Shown here: one piece after another, positions 1-6,699 of the stretch
How positions within the stretch are numbered: position 1 is the stretch's first letter
Layout: each line of letters begins with the position of its first letter
Assembly (NCBI GenBank): GCA_902767195.1
Contig: CACXGS010000270.1
Coordinates: forward strand, 1-12,253
DNA from: an uncultured Lachnospiraceae bacterium
GTDB taxonomy: Bacteria > Bacillota_A > Clostridia > Lachnospirales > Lachnospiraceae
Direction: 5' to 3'
DNA: 12,253 bases
Notes under the pieces: generated by a model
Databases searched by the model: none
What the model was told of the DNA's origin: nothing
What the model saw: the letters and a program-made list of their open reading frames with translations, nothing else
Made by a program: the position numbers and the translations under genes

Positions 1-606
1 CTTTCCGCTCTCAAGGGAGTAATACAGTTTATTATCTGTAGAAAAGCCGTTGGTATATTTAGAGTTGAAGGAGAGAGCTGCATTTGCAAAATACACATAC
101 TCTCCGCCTGCCTCCGAAAAGGTTTTCATGTTGGACTTAATCTTGTATTGTTCTACAGTGCCATCCGGGAATTTGAATTCAAATTGCGGCTGGCAGGGTT
201 CGTCGGATACAAAGACTGTAAGACTGTCTTTCTTTAAGGTGACATTCCAGCTACTGGCGTCAAGACCGTAATATTTGGCAGTGATGATCTTGGGGCTTGA
301 TAAAGTAGCGAGGTATCCGTCCTCTCCCACATACCATACGCCGCCCATGAGACGGTACTTCTGTCCATTCAGTTCAAACACGTAGTGTTTGGGAATTAAA
401 AGGAAACAGTTCTTAAGGTTCACGTTATTCGCCGGTTTAATCTTCAGTTTCTTTCCTGAAGCGGCCCAGAATTTCTCACTGGCTTCGGCATCTTGTCTTT
501 CGGCATCTGCTTTTCTCTTTGCTGCCTGGGTAGAAGTGGCTCCTACTGCAAAGATGGCAATCAGAAGAAACAAAGACAGGGTCAGGTGTTTCAATGTTTT
601 TCTCAT
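1..606 (-). CDS. Secreted protein of unknown function (partial, runs off left edge)
   Basis: The reverse strand is open from the ATG at 606-604 to the window edge, 202 codons with no stop. An AAGGAGGAATC ribosome site lies directly upstream, which fixes the start. The product begins with a typical Sec signal peptide: MRKTLKH, a hydrophobic stretch LSLFLLIAIFAVG, then a likely cut after TQA near residue 28. The mature part is hydrophilic, rich in Lys, Tyr and aromatic residues, with alternating beta-strand-like segments (for example YRLMGGVWYVGEDGYLATL). I recognise no domain or catalytic motif. It is divergently transcribed from the ddrA-like gene and has its own promoter at 687-715. It is probably exported or surface-attached; its C-terminus, which could hold an anchor, is outside the window. 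Confidence 0.8.
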   Translation of the reverse strand, partial: MRKTLKHLTLSLFLLIAIFAVGATSTQAAKRKADAERQDAEASEKFWAASGKKLKIKPANNVNLKNCFLLIPKHYVFELNGQKYRLMGGVWYVGEDGYLATLSSPKIITAKYYGLDASSWNVTLKKDSLTVFVSDEPCQPQFEFKFPDGTVEQYKIKSNMKTFSEAGGEYVYFANAALSFNSKYTNGFSTDNKLYYSLESGK

Positions 607-686
607 GATTCCTCCTTCTTGTATAAAGCTTTAGAAAAGATTAAAAAGTTATTACAATATAATTACAATTATTTCTATGTTATTTA

Positions 687-715
687 ATGATAACTTGAGG
701 ACGGTAAAAAGTCAA
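687..715 (-). promoter_or_regulatory. SigA-type promoter for the leftward secreted-protein gene
   Basis: On the reverse strand, TTGACT (715-710) and TATCAT (692-687) are separated by exactly 17 bases. Transcription would start near 680, giving a leader of about 75 nt before the ATG at 606. Called by eye from consensus match and spacing. Confidence 0.6.
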
Positions 716-764
716 GACGTTTTCAATATAATGATAATAATTCTCTAATACTCACAAAAAATTT

Positions 765-782
765 CCTTAATATTCATTAAGG
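765..782. repeat. Short perfect palindrome, possible operator
   Basis: CCTTAAT and ATTAAGG form a perfect 7-bp inverted repeat around a 4-base centre (ATTC). It lies between the two divergent promoters, about 50 bases upstream of the leftward -35 and 135 bases upstream of the rightward -35. It could bind a dimeric regulator. In AT-rich DNA a repeat this short may also be chance. Confidence 0.3.
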
Positions 783-917
783 TTTCTCCGTGTTCAAAAA
801 TACACGTTTTTCAGAGGGAAAACAACTGCAGGGGATTCCTCGAATTTTTTGCACAGGAAGCGGAGGAACTTTGATAAAAAGTACATACGGATATCAAGAA
901 AGTATTTTTCCATTTAT

Positions 918-946
918 TTGACCCTATTATTACAAAATGATATAAT
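918..946 (+). promoter_or_regulatory. SigA promoter with extended -10 for the ddrA-like gene
   Basis: TTGACC (918-923) and TATAAT (941-946) are 17 bases apart, and the -10 is preceded by TGA, an extended -10 element. Transcription would start near 953, leaving a leader of about 100 nt before the start chosen at 1052. Confidence 0.7.
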
Positions 947-1051
947 TATACACAGATAATTGGGTTTTCAGACGGTTGTTCTGGAGTGCCTGTTTAATAA
1001 CTGATCATGAAACATATTATTATGGAACGACATACGGAAAGGAAGGTCGGC

Positions 1052-2866
1052 ATGAGGTTTGTAGCTGGTGTTGATATTGGAAATGCTTCAACAGAAGTAG
1101 CTCTTGCCAATATAGAAGGAGACCAGATTTCATTTTTAGCCAGTGGAATCGGTCCGACAACAGGGATCAAGGGTACCCTGCAGAATATTAACGGTGTTTT
1201 TCATGCACTGAGCAGTGCACTGAATAAAATAGGAAGAGAAGTAAACGAGCTTGATGAGATCCGGATCAACGAGGCGGCACCCGTTATCGGTGACGTGGCT
1301 ATGGAGACCATCTCAGAGACCGTTATTACGGAATCCACAGTAATCGGACATAATCCCAATACCCCCGGCGGTACCGGGATTGGTGTGGGCGTATCTGTTA
1401 TGGTGACAGATCTTCCCAAGCTTCGCAAGACAGGGGATGTCATCGTAATTATCCCTGCCAGTATAGCTTTTGATGAGGCAGCTCTGATCATTAATAATGT
1501 CAAAGAGGGCGTTAACGTTGTAGGTGCCATCCTTCAGGCTGATGATGGTTCCCTTCTTTATAACAGACTCGATCACGGAGTTCCCGTTATTGATGAAGTT
1601 ACAGATATTCAGAAGGTACCTCTGGGCGTGGAATGCGCTATTGAGGTTGCCCCGATGGGAAGTGTTATCCGTGAGCTTTCCAATCCTTACGGAATTGCCA
1701 CCCTTTTTAATCTCACTGCGGAGGAGACCAAGAGGATCGTCCCGATTGCCCGTTCACTGATTGGTAATCGCTCTGCTGTTGTTATCAAGACCAATACCGG
1801 TAACGTCAGTGCCAGGAGTGTTAAGGCCGGAACCATTACCATCATCGGAGCAAGGAAAGAGGTTACCGTTGATGTGGATGAGGGAGCAGAGAAAATTATG
1901 GAAGGTGTTCGCAGTGTGGAAGACATTGCGGATATCACCGGTGAGAAGGATACGAACGTAGGCGGTATGCTCCATAAGGTTCGCCAGGTTATGGCCAACC
2001 TGACCAACAAGCATAATCGGGATATCAAGATTCAGGATATCCTTGCGGTAGACACTTTTAATCCTCAGAGAGTAATCGGCGGTATTGCCGACGAGTTCGC
2101 TCTTGAGAATGCTGTCGGAATCGCTGCCATGGTTAAGGCAGACCGTCTTCAGATGGAGATGATCGCAGATGTCCTTTCACAGAAGCTGGGTGTTCCGGTT
2201 TACGTTGGCGGAGTAGAGGCCGATATGGCGATCAAAGGCGCACTTACCACACCGGGAACCAGCATTCCGCTGGCGATTGTAGATATGGGAGCCGGGTCCA
2301 CAGATGCTTCTATTATTAACCGGGAAGGCAAAGTCAAGCTGATCCATCTGGCCGGTGCAGGCGATATGGTATCTCTGCTGATTAACTCCGAGCTTGGACT
2401 GGATGATATCGAGCTGGCAGAAGATGTGAAGAAATATCCTCTGGCTAAGGTGGAGAGTCTCTTCCACATCCGCCATGAGAGCGGCACGGTTCAGTTCTTT
2501 GACAAGCCCATCGCAGCAAATCTTTATGCCAAGACGGTTCTGGTGAAAGGCAAAGAGCTTGTTCCAATAGAAGGACATGATAATCTGGAGAGGGTAAAAC
2601 AGGTTCGTCAGGAGGCAAAGAAGAAGGTCTTTGTAACGAACTCTATCAGGGCCCTTTCCATGGTAAGTCCTACCGGCAATCCCAAGGATATTTCCTTTGT
2701 CGTTATGGTAGGCGGTTCTGCTCTTGATTTTGAGATCCCGAACTTTGTTACGGATGCCCTTTCAGATTATGACATTGTCGCAGGCAGAGGAAATATTCGT
2801 GGAACAGAGGGTCCCAGGAATGCAGTAGCTACCGGACTTGCCATGGCCTGTCTGCCGGCTGAATGA
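1052..2866 (+). CDS. ddrA: Diol/glycerol dehydratase reactivase, large (ATPase) subunit
   Basis: This is a 604-residue protein of the DdrA/GdrA (PduG) family, the ATP-dependent chaperone that ejects damaged cobalamin from B12-dependent diol or glycerol dehydratase. Family members are about 605-610 residues, so it looks full length. The Hsp70/actin-like ATPase motifs are visible: GVDIGNASTEVAL at residues 6-18 (phosphate 1), IVDMGAGSTDASII at 409-422 (phosphate 2) and VVMVGGSALDFEIP at 550-563 (adenosine). An in-frame ATG at 1007 would add 15 residues but has no ribosome site. The ATG at 1052 follows GGAAAGGAAGG at good spacing and gives the family-typical start MRFVAGVDIG. No small subunit (ddrB) and no dehydratase gene lies beside it; the gene is monocistronic between its own promoter and terminator. 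The partner enzyme, if any, must be elsewhere. Confidence 0.93.
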   Translation: MRFVAGVDIGNASTEVALANIEGDQISFLASGIGPTTGIKGTLQNINGVFHALSSALNKIGREVNELDEIRINEAAPVIGDVAMETISETVITESTVIGHNPNTPGGTGIGVGVSVMVTDLPKLRKTGDVIVIIPASIAFDEAALIINNVKEGVNVVGAILQADDGSLLYNRLDHGVPVIDEVTDIQKVPLGVECAIEVAPMGSVIRELSNPYGIATLFNLTAEETKRIVPIARSLIGNRSAVVIKTNTGNVSARSVKAGTITIIGARKEVTVDVDEGAEKIMEGVRSVEDIADITGEKDTNVGGMLHKVRQVMANLTNKHNRDIKIQDILAVDTFNPQRVIGGIADEFALENAVGIAAMVKADRLQMEMIADVLSQKLGVPVYVGGVEADMAIKGALTTPGTSIPLAIVDMGAGSTDASIINREGKVKLIHLAGAGDMVSLLINSELGLDDIELAEDVKKYPLAKVESLFHIRHESGTVQFFDKPIAANLYAKTVLVKGKELVPIEGHDNLERVKQVRQEAKKKVFVTNSIRALSMVSPTGNPKDISFVVMVGGSALDFEIPNFVTDALSDYDIVAGRGNIRGTEGPRNAVATGLAMACLPAE

Positions 2867-2942
2867 TGACGGAATTCCATCCGATAAAGAATAATCGGAA
2901 GGATCACATAGTAATTCCATAATATTAAGGAAGATTTAAATC

Positions 2943-2976
2943 AGGAAGTCAAGTTTAATACTTGGCTTCCTTTTTT
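2943..2976 (+). terminator. Rho-independent terminator after ddrA
   Basis: An 11-bp stem, AGGAAGTCAAG pairing with CTTGGCTTCCT (one G-U pair), encloses a 7-base loop and runs into a T6 tract. It lies about 75 bases after the ddrA stop and ahead of the next promoter. Confidence 0.9.
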
Positions 2977-3004
2977 AATAATTGTTATTAAAAGCATTCT
3001 TTGC

Positions 3005-3033
3005 TTGACAGATAAATGTAAAGAGATTATAAT
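3005..3033 (+). promoter_or_regulatory. Consensus SigA promoter for the SGNH hydrolase operon
   Basis: TTGACA (3005-3010) and TATAAT (3028-3033) are both perfect consensus hexamers with a 17-base spacer. Transcription would start near 3040. It should be strong and would drive the SGNH hydrolase, the C39-like gene and ilvE, since no terminator separates them. Confidence 0.85.
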
Positions 3034-3075
3034 ATTTTCGTAATATTTGTAATTTTTATAATGAGGGATAGTATT

Positions 3076-3705
3076 ATGATTATTTCTGTTCTAGGAGATT
3101 CATTAAGTACATACGAGGGATATACGCCCTCAAGAGCTGTTTTTTTTGATCGATACAACAGTGCTCAGACAGGACTTGAATCTGTGGAAGATACCTGGTG
3201 GATGCAGGTAATCCGCTCTTTAAAGGGAGAATTGGGAGTGAATCATTCTCTTTCAGGAAGCACAGTTGCCGGGGGACTTCTTTCCAGTGGTACCTCTGAG
3301 GAGCGGATCAATGCGCTTGGAGCAAAAGGGGAGCCGGATATCATTCTTGTGATGATGGGCTCCAATGACTGGGCATATGGTGTTCTTCCGGATGTTTTTG
3401 AAGAGGCATATGGACGAATGCTGAAGATGATACAAAGACAGTATCCCAACGCAGACATCTGGTGCGGAACGATTCCTTCCGGAAAGCTGGTAGATCCGGC
3501 TGAGCGTTTTTTCTTCAACATGGACAGTCTGATCTCTCCGGCAATATACAGTAATATCATAGGAAAGCTTGCGGAAAGGGAAGGAATGAATGTTGCTGAC
3601 CTTAGTAAGAACGGTGAAGAATATGAGACAATTGACGGAGTGCATCCCAACAAAGAGGGGATGAAGACACTGGCTTGTCTCTGGATCAGCAGTATGGAGA
3701 AGTGA
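3076..3705 (+). CDS. SGNH/GDSL-family hydrolase, cytoplasmic
   Basis: The 209-residue product carries the full SGNH signature: GDSLS with nucleophile Ser9 near the N-terminus, the block II glycine in NHSLSGS (Gly61), the block III GSND (Asn97), and the block V DGVHPN with Asp187 and His190. These enzymes cleave esters, often acetyl groups on carbohydrates or acyl chains on lipids; the substrate cannot be read from the sequence. There is no signal peptide, so it should act in the cytoplasm. An ATG at 3061 would add five residues but has no ribosome site; GAGGG about 8 bases before 3076 supports the later start. It is the first gene of an operon, 25 bases ahead of the C39-like gene. Confidence 0.88.
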   Translation: MIISVLGDSLSTYEGYTPSRAVFFDRYNSAQTGLESVEDTWWMQVIRSLKGELGVNHSLSGSTVAGGLLSSGTSEERINALGAKGEPDIILVMMGSNDWAYGVLPDVFEEAYGRMLKMIQRQYPNADIWCGTIPSGKLVDPAERFFFNMDSLISPAIYSNIIGKLAEREGMNVADLSKNGEEYETIDGVHPNKEGMKTLACLWISSMEK

Positions 3706-3730
3706 CAGTTACTTAAAGAAGGGAGTGGTA

Positions 3731-5176
3731 ATGATGGATGTCCGCAGAAACGGACGGCATGCCGGCCTGATTCTGTTTTTGGCTTTGTTCCTGTGTCTGG
3801 CAGGGAGCCTTCAGGTAAAGGCAATGAAGTTAAGCACATCGAAAATCCGACTTGACAAGGGAAGCAGCAGGAAAATATATCTGGAAGGTGCCAAAGGACC
3901 TGTCATCTGGAAGAGCAGCAATCGTCAGGTTGTGACAGTGAAAGGCGGAAAAATCTATGCCCAAAGTGGCGGAACCACCTATGTCCGGGCGACCTGCTGT
4001 GGCCGCAAGTATTACTGTCAGGTAAAAGTCGTCGGACTTAACCGCAGAAGAATAACAATGGCACCGGGCCAGTCTTATAAATTGAAGATGTATAATGGTC
4101 AGAACATTAACTGGTCGACCGATAATTCTGTGATCGCTGAGGTTTCAAAGGACGGAAAAGTTCTTGCGAAAGCACCGGGCCCTGCGACCATCACCTGCAC
4201 AAGTAATAATAAGAAGTATGTCTGCAAAATCTATGTAGCAGAATTGAACGCTTACAGTCTCTCTATGGAAGAAGGAGAGTCCTTTACCCTTGTCAGAATG
4301 CAGTCTGATGCGAAACCACGGTGGTCTTCCGATGATCCTACTGTGGCCAGGGTGAGTTCCAATGGAACCGTGACAGCAGTTTCCGGCGGACAGGCTGTAA
4401 TAACCTGTCTTTGTGGCTCCGCAATCCTGAGATGTCAGATAAATGTAGCGGGAGATTATAACGTAGTCTCTCAATATGATGTTCCGGTTACCAAAAGCCA
4501 TCGTAAGCTTGTGACTGTGAGAGGGCCTTTCAGAGACCTGCATTACTACGTTTATAACCAGGCCTCCTCTAAAAACAGGATTCAGAGAGCGTCTCTGAAG
4601 TCATATTTGCCTGCCCATGGCTGTGCCGGTACTACAGCATCCACGATTTTGGGAGGAATGCTCGGAAGAGAGATTCGTCCGGCAGTCATGATAACCAGGA
4701 TCGAGAGAAAAATATTCGGAGAGAAGTCCTGGAAAAGAAACTACAAGAAAAACGGCAGGAGAATGCCGGTATGCCTGAACGGAATCTCGAAGATTTACAG
4801 TGCTTACCATATTAACACTACCTATGTCCGGCAATTTACCGACAGTCAGGCCAGAGAGCAGATTACAAGACACTTAAAGAGAGGGAATCCCATTATATTT
4901 GTTGTTTCCAAGAAAAATCGCAAGACCGGAAAGAAAAACGGTAAATGGACCAATGGCTACCATACCATGGCCATGATCGGAATGACCAAAGACGGAAAAG
5001 TTATAGTAGCTGATTCTGTGAACCGTCCGTCTTTTGGTTCCGCTCAGAGATTGAAATTAACGACGCTTAATGCTATACTACCTTATATGTTCCCGGCAAC
5101 TAAGATCAAAGATAACAATTACTGGGGCAGCAGCAGAAGCAGCGGGGGATATCTCCTCGTTTACTCGAATCGCTAG
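3731..5176 (+). CDS. Secreted three-Big2 protein with C-terminal C39-like cysteine-peptidase domain
   Basis: This 481-residue protein starts with a signal peptide (hydrophobic LILFLALFLCLAG at 13-25, likely cut near VKA-31). Three consecutive bacterial Ig-like group 2 domains follow (about 33-100, 101-170, 171-240), each with the W-S-S/T-D/N...V..V pattern and each ending in a cysteine pair. The C-terminal part resembles the Peptidase_C39_2 / papain-like fold: HGCAGTTAS with candidate nucleophile Cys298, GYHTMAMIG with His411, and VADSVNR with Asp428. It is probably exported and could cleave peptides or bind them; substrate and activity are unknown. GTG at 3725 is an alternative start, but AGAAGGGAG is best spaced for the ATG at 3731. 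It shares its C-terminal domain with the protein at 10795-11613. Confidence 0.83.
   Translation: MMDVRRNGRHAGLILFLALFLCLAGSLQVKAMKLSTSKIRLDKGSSRKIYLEGAKGPVIWKSSNRQVVTVKGGKIYAQSGGTTYVRATCCGRKYYCQVKVVGLNRRRITMAPGQSYKLKMYNGQNINWSTDNSVIAEVSKDGKVLAKAPGPATITCTSNNKKYVCKIYVAELNAYSLSMEEGESFTLVRMQSDAKPRWSSDDPTVARVSSNGTVTAVSGGQAVITCLCGSAILRCQINVAGDYNVVSQYDVPVTKSHRKLVTVRGPFRDLHYYVYNQASSKNRIQRASLKSYLPAHGCAGTTASTILGGMLGREIRPAVMITRIERKIFGEKSWKRNYKKNGRRMPVCLNGISKIYSAYHINTTYVRQFTDSQAREQITRHLKRGNPIIFVVSKKNRKTGKKNGKWTNGYHTMAMIGMTKDGKVIVADSVNRPSFGSAQRLKLTTLNAILPYMFPATKIKDNNYWGSSRSSGGYLLVYSNR
5051..5079 (+). promoter_or_regulatory. Probable internal promoter for ilvE
   Basis: TTGAAA (5051-5056) and TATACT (5074-5079) are 17 bases apart with a TGC extended -10. 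The site lies inside the 3' end of the C39-like gene, about 127 bases before ilvE. It would let ilvE be transcribed independently of the upstream promoter. The call rests only on consensus match within coding DNA. Confidence 0.45.
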
Positions 5177-5205
5177 ATTATTCAGGAAAGAAGGGAAACA
5201 CGTTT

Positions 5206-6234
5206 ATGGAAAAGAAGGATATCAACTGGAGTGGACTTGGTTTTCAATATCATGTTACAGATGCCCGTTTTGTATCGAATTACAAAGACGGCAAGTGGGA
5301 TGAGGGGACAATTACTTCAGATGCCAATATTACCCTGAATGAATGTGCCGGTGTATTTCAGTATGCACAGACCATTTTTGAGGGACTGAAGGCCTATACC
5401 ACGGAAGACGGGAAGATCGTATGCTTCCGTCCCGACCTCAATGCCTCCCGTATGGCAGACTCTGCCAGAAGACTGGAGATGCCTGTCTATCCGGAAGAGA
5501 AGTTCGTGGAAGCCGTGGTGAAGACGGTAGAGGCTAATGCGGCATGGGTTCCGCCCTTCGGATCCGGAGCAACCCTTTACATTCGCCCCTATATGTTCGG
5601 AACCAATCCTGTCATCGGTGTAAAGCCGGCAGATGAATACCAGTTCCGTATCTTTGTTACTCCCGTGGGACCATACTTTAAAGGCGGCGCTAAGCCCATT
5701 ACCATCCGGGTGTCTGATTTTGACCGTGCAGCGCCCCATGGTACCGGACACATCAAGGCAGGCCTCAATTATGCTATGAGTCTTCATGCTATCGTGGATG
5801 CCCATAAGAAAGGCTTTGACGAGAACATGTACCTTGATCCCGGAACCAGGACCAAGGTGGAGGAAACCGGCGGAGCGAACTTTATTTTCATCACCAAAGA
5901 CGGGAAGCTGGTAACTCCCAAGTCGGACAGCATCCTTCCTTCCATTACACGTCGTTCCATCATGTATGTGGCGGAGCACTATCTTAATATGGAAGTAGAA
6001 CACAGAGAGGTTCTCTTTGATGAGGTTAAGGATTTCGCAGAATGCGGTCTCTGTGGTACTGCTGCGGTTATTTCTCCGGTGGGCAAGATTGTCGATCACG
6101 GAAAAGAGATTTGTTTCCCGAGCGGTATGGAAGATATGGGACCGTATACCAAAAAGCTGTATGAAACCCTGACCGGTATCCAGATGGGACACATTGAAGC
6201 ACCGGAAGGATGGATCAAGGTAATCTGTGAATAG
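5206..6234 (+). CDS. ilvE: Branched-chain amino acid aminotransferase
   Basis: This 342-residue class IV PLP aminotransferase interconverts leucine, isoleucine and valine with their 2-oxo acids using glutamate/2-oxoglutarate, in the cytoplasm. Its length and motifs match the bacterial IlvE form closest to eukaryotic BCATs. Visible motifs are FEGLKAY at 58-64, the PLP lysine Lys184 in GTGHIKAGLNYAMS, the EETGGANFIF cofactor-binding segment with Glu220, and GTAAVISPVG at 284-293. A Cys-x-x-Cys (280-283) precedes the last motif; it is not in the same position as the CxxC of mammalian BCAT. An AAGAAGGG ribosome site lies upstream at slightly long spacing. It follows the C39-like gene by 29 bases and ends before a strong terminator. 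No T-box or leader peptide for branched-chain amino acids is visible. Confidence 0.95.
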   Translation: MEKKDINWSGLGFQYHVTDARFVSNYKDGKWDEGTITSDANITLNECAGVFQYAQTIFEGLKAYTTEDGKIVCFRPDLNASRMADSARRLEMPVYPEEKFVEAVVKTVEANAAWVPPFGSGATLYIRPYMFGTNPVIGVKPADEYQFRIFVTPVGPYFKGGAKPITIRVSDFDRAAPHGTGHIKAGLNYAMSLHAIVDAHKKGFDENMYLDPGTRTKVEETGGANFIFITKDGKLVTPKSDSILPSITRRSIMYVAEHYLNMEVEHREVLFDEVKDFAECGLCGTAAVISPVGKIVDHGKEICFPSGMEDMGPYTKKLYETLTGIQMGHIEAPEGWIKVICE

Positions 6235-6290
6235 AGGCAATCCATATTTTTAAAGAGTATAGATAGCTGAATAACAGGAATTTTTTAAGG

Positions 6291-6350
6291 GAGGATATTC
6301 TTTCCCGGTTTCCCCGAAAAGGAAAGCGGAGAAGAATATCCTCTTTTTTT
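6291..6350 (+). terminator. Rho-independent terminator after ilvE
   Basis: A perfect 12-bp stem (GAGGATATTCTT with AAGAATATCCTC) encloses a 29-base loop and is followed directly by T7. It closes the SGNH-C39-ilvE unit. Bases 6351-6440 after it are AT-rich, with no clear gene and no convincing promoter. Confidence 0.9.
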
Positions 6351-6442
6351 CCTGCCCTTTTCCAAAAAAATTATTCCCCTCTTTCTAAAGATTTTCTTCT
6401 AAATATTTTCTCCCTTCGAATCTATACTATGGTTAATCACGA

Positions 6443-6459
6443 AAGGAGGGGTACGAGTG
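6443..6459 (+). promoter_or_regulatory. Strong ribosome site with GTG start now leading to a dead frame
   Basis: AAGGAGGGG (6443-6451) stands 5 bases before a GTG at 6457. That GTG opens only 28 codons, in a frame different from the rhaM remnant that follows. It is likely the original ribosome site of rhaM left after the deletion of its 5' coding part (inference). Confidence 0.45.
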
Positions 6460-6472
6460 GCAGAAGATTTAA

Positions 6473-6685
6473 GAACATGGCGGAAAGAATTACACGATTT
6501 TCCTGGACCGCGAAACACTGACGCTTTTTGGATATATCGAAATTGAGGATGAAGAGAAGTGGAGCGCAGGAGCTGACACTGCCATTAATCGGAAGTGGTG
6601 GGACTTTATGGCCGACATCATGGAGACCAATCCTGATAACAGTCCGGTCGCCATCGACCTTGACAATGTATTCCATCTTGATTAA
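6473..6685 (+). pseudogene. rhaM: L-rhamnose mutarotase remnant lacking its N-terminal third
   Basis: Seventy codons, ending in a stop just before rhaB, encode the C-terminal two thirds of an L-rhamnose mutarotase, the enzyme that interconverts the alpha and beta anomers of L-rhamnose. Recognisable family segments are NYTIFLDRETLTLFGYIEIE, KWWDFMADIMETNPDNSPV and VFHLD, close to E. coli RhaM (NYAIYLD, RWWKYMTDVMPANPDNSPV, VFYLP). Family proteins are about 104 residues, so roughly 34 are missing, including the region of the catalytic histidine (His22 in E. coli, from memory). The frame has a TAA at 6470-6472 directly upstream and no usable start until an ATG deep in the domain. Only about 20 bases separate the ribosome site from the remnant, so sequence has been deleted rather than merely frameshifted. 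Confidence 0.85.
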
Positions 6686-6699
6686 CAGGGGGTAAAAAT

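Larger units (their letters stand above)
607..1051. other. AT-rich divergent intergenic region
   Basis: This gap separates two divergent genes and shows no convincing coding sequence. It holds a leftward promoter (687-715), a rightward extended -10 promoter (918-946), and a 7-bp inverted repeat (765-782) between them. The rest is AT-rich. I see no riboswitch, tRNA or repeat array in it. Confidence 0.6.

Noticed and set aside
389..687. Two short forward frames opposite the left secreted-protein gene
   Set aside because: The reverse strand carries a signal peptide, ribosome site and promoter. The forward frames have none of these.
1007..1051. Upstream ATGs at 1007 and 1022 as ddrA starts
   Set aside because: They lack a ribosome site and add a non-family extension. 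The ATG at 1052 has a ribosome site and the family N-terminus.
5317..6240. A 307-codon open frame antisense to ilvE
   Set aside because: It is a shadow of ilvE codon bias, with no ribosome site and no recognisable protein.
6351..6442. Promoter for the rhamnose remnant
   Set aside because: TATACT at 6423-6428 could be a -10, but no acceptable -35 exists at 16-18 bases. No confident call was possible.
6457..6543. Short GTG-started frame of 28 codons as a leader peptide
   Set aside because: It has a good ribosome site, but the encoded peptide resembles nothing and the following sequence is clearly rhaM in another frame. A deletion scar is simpler.
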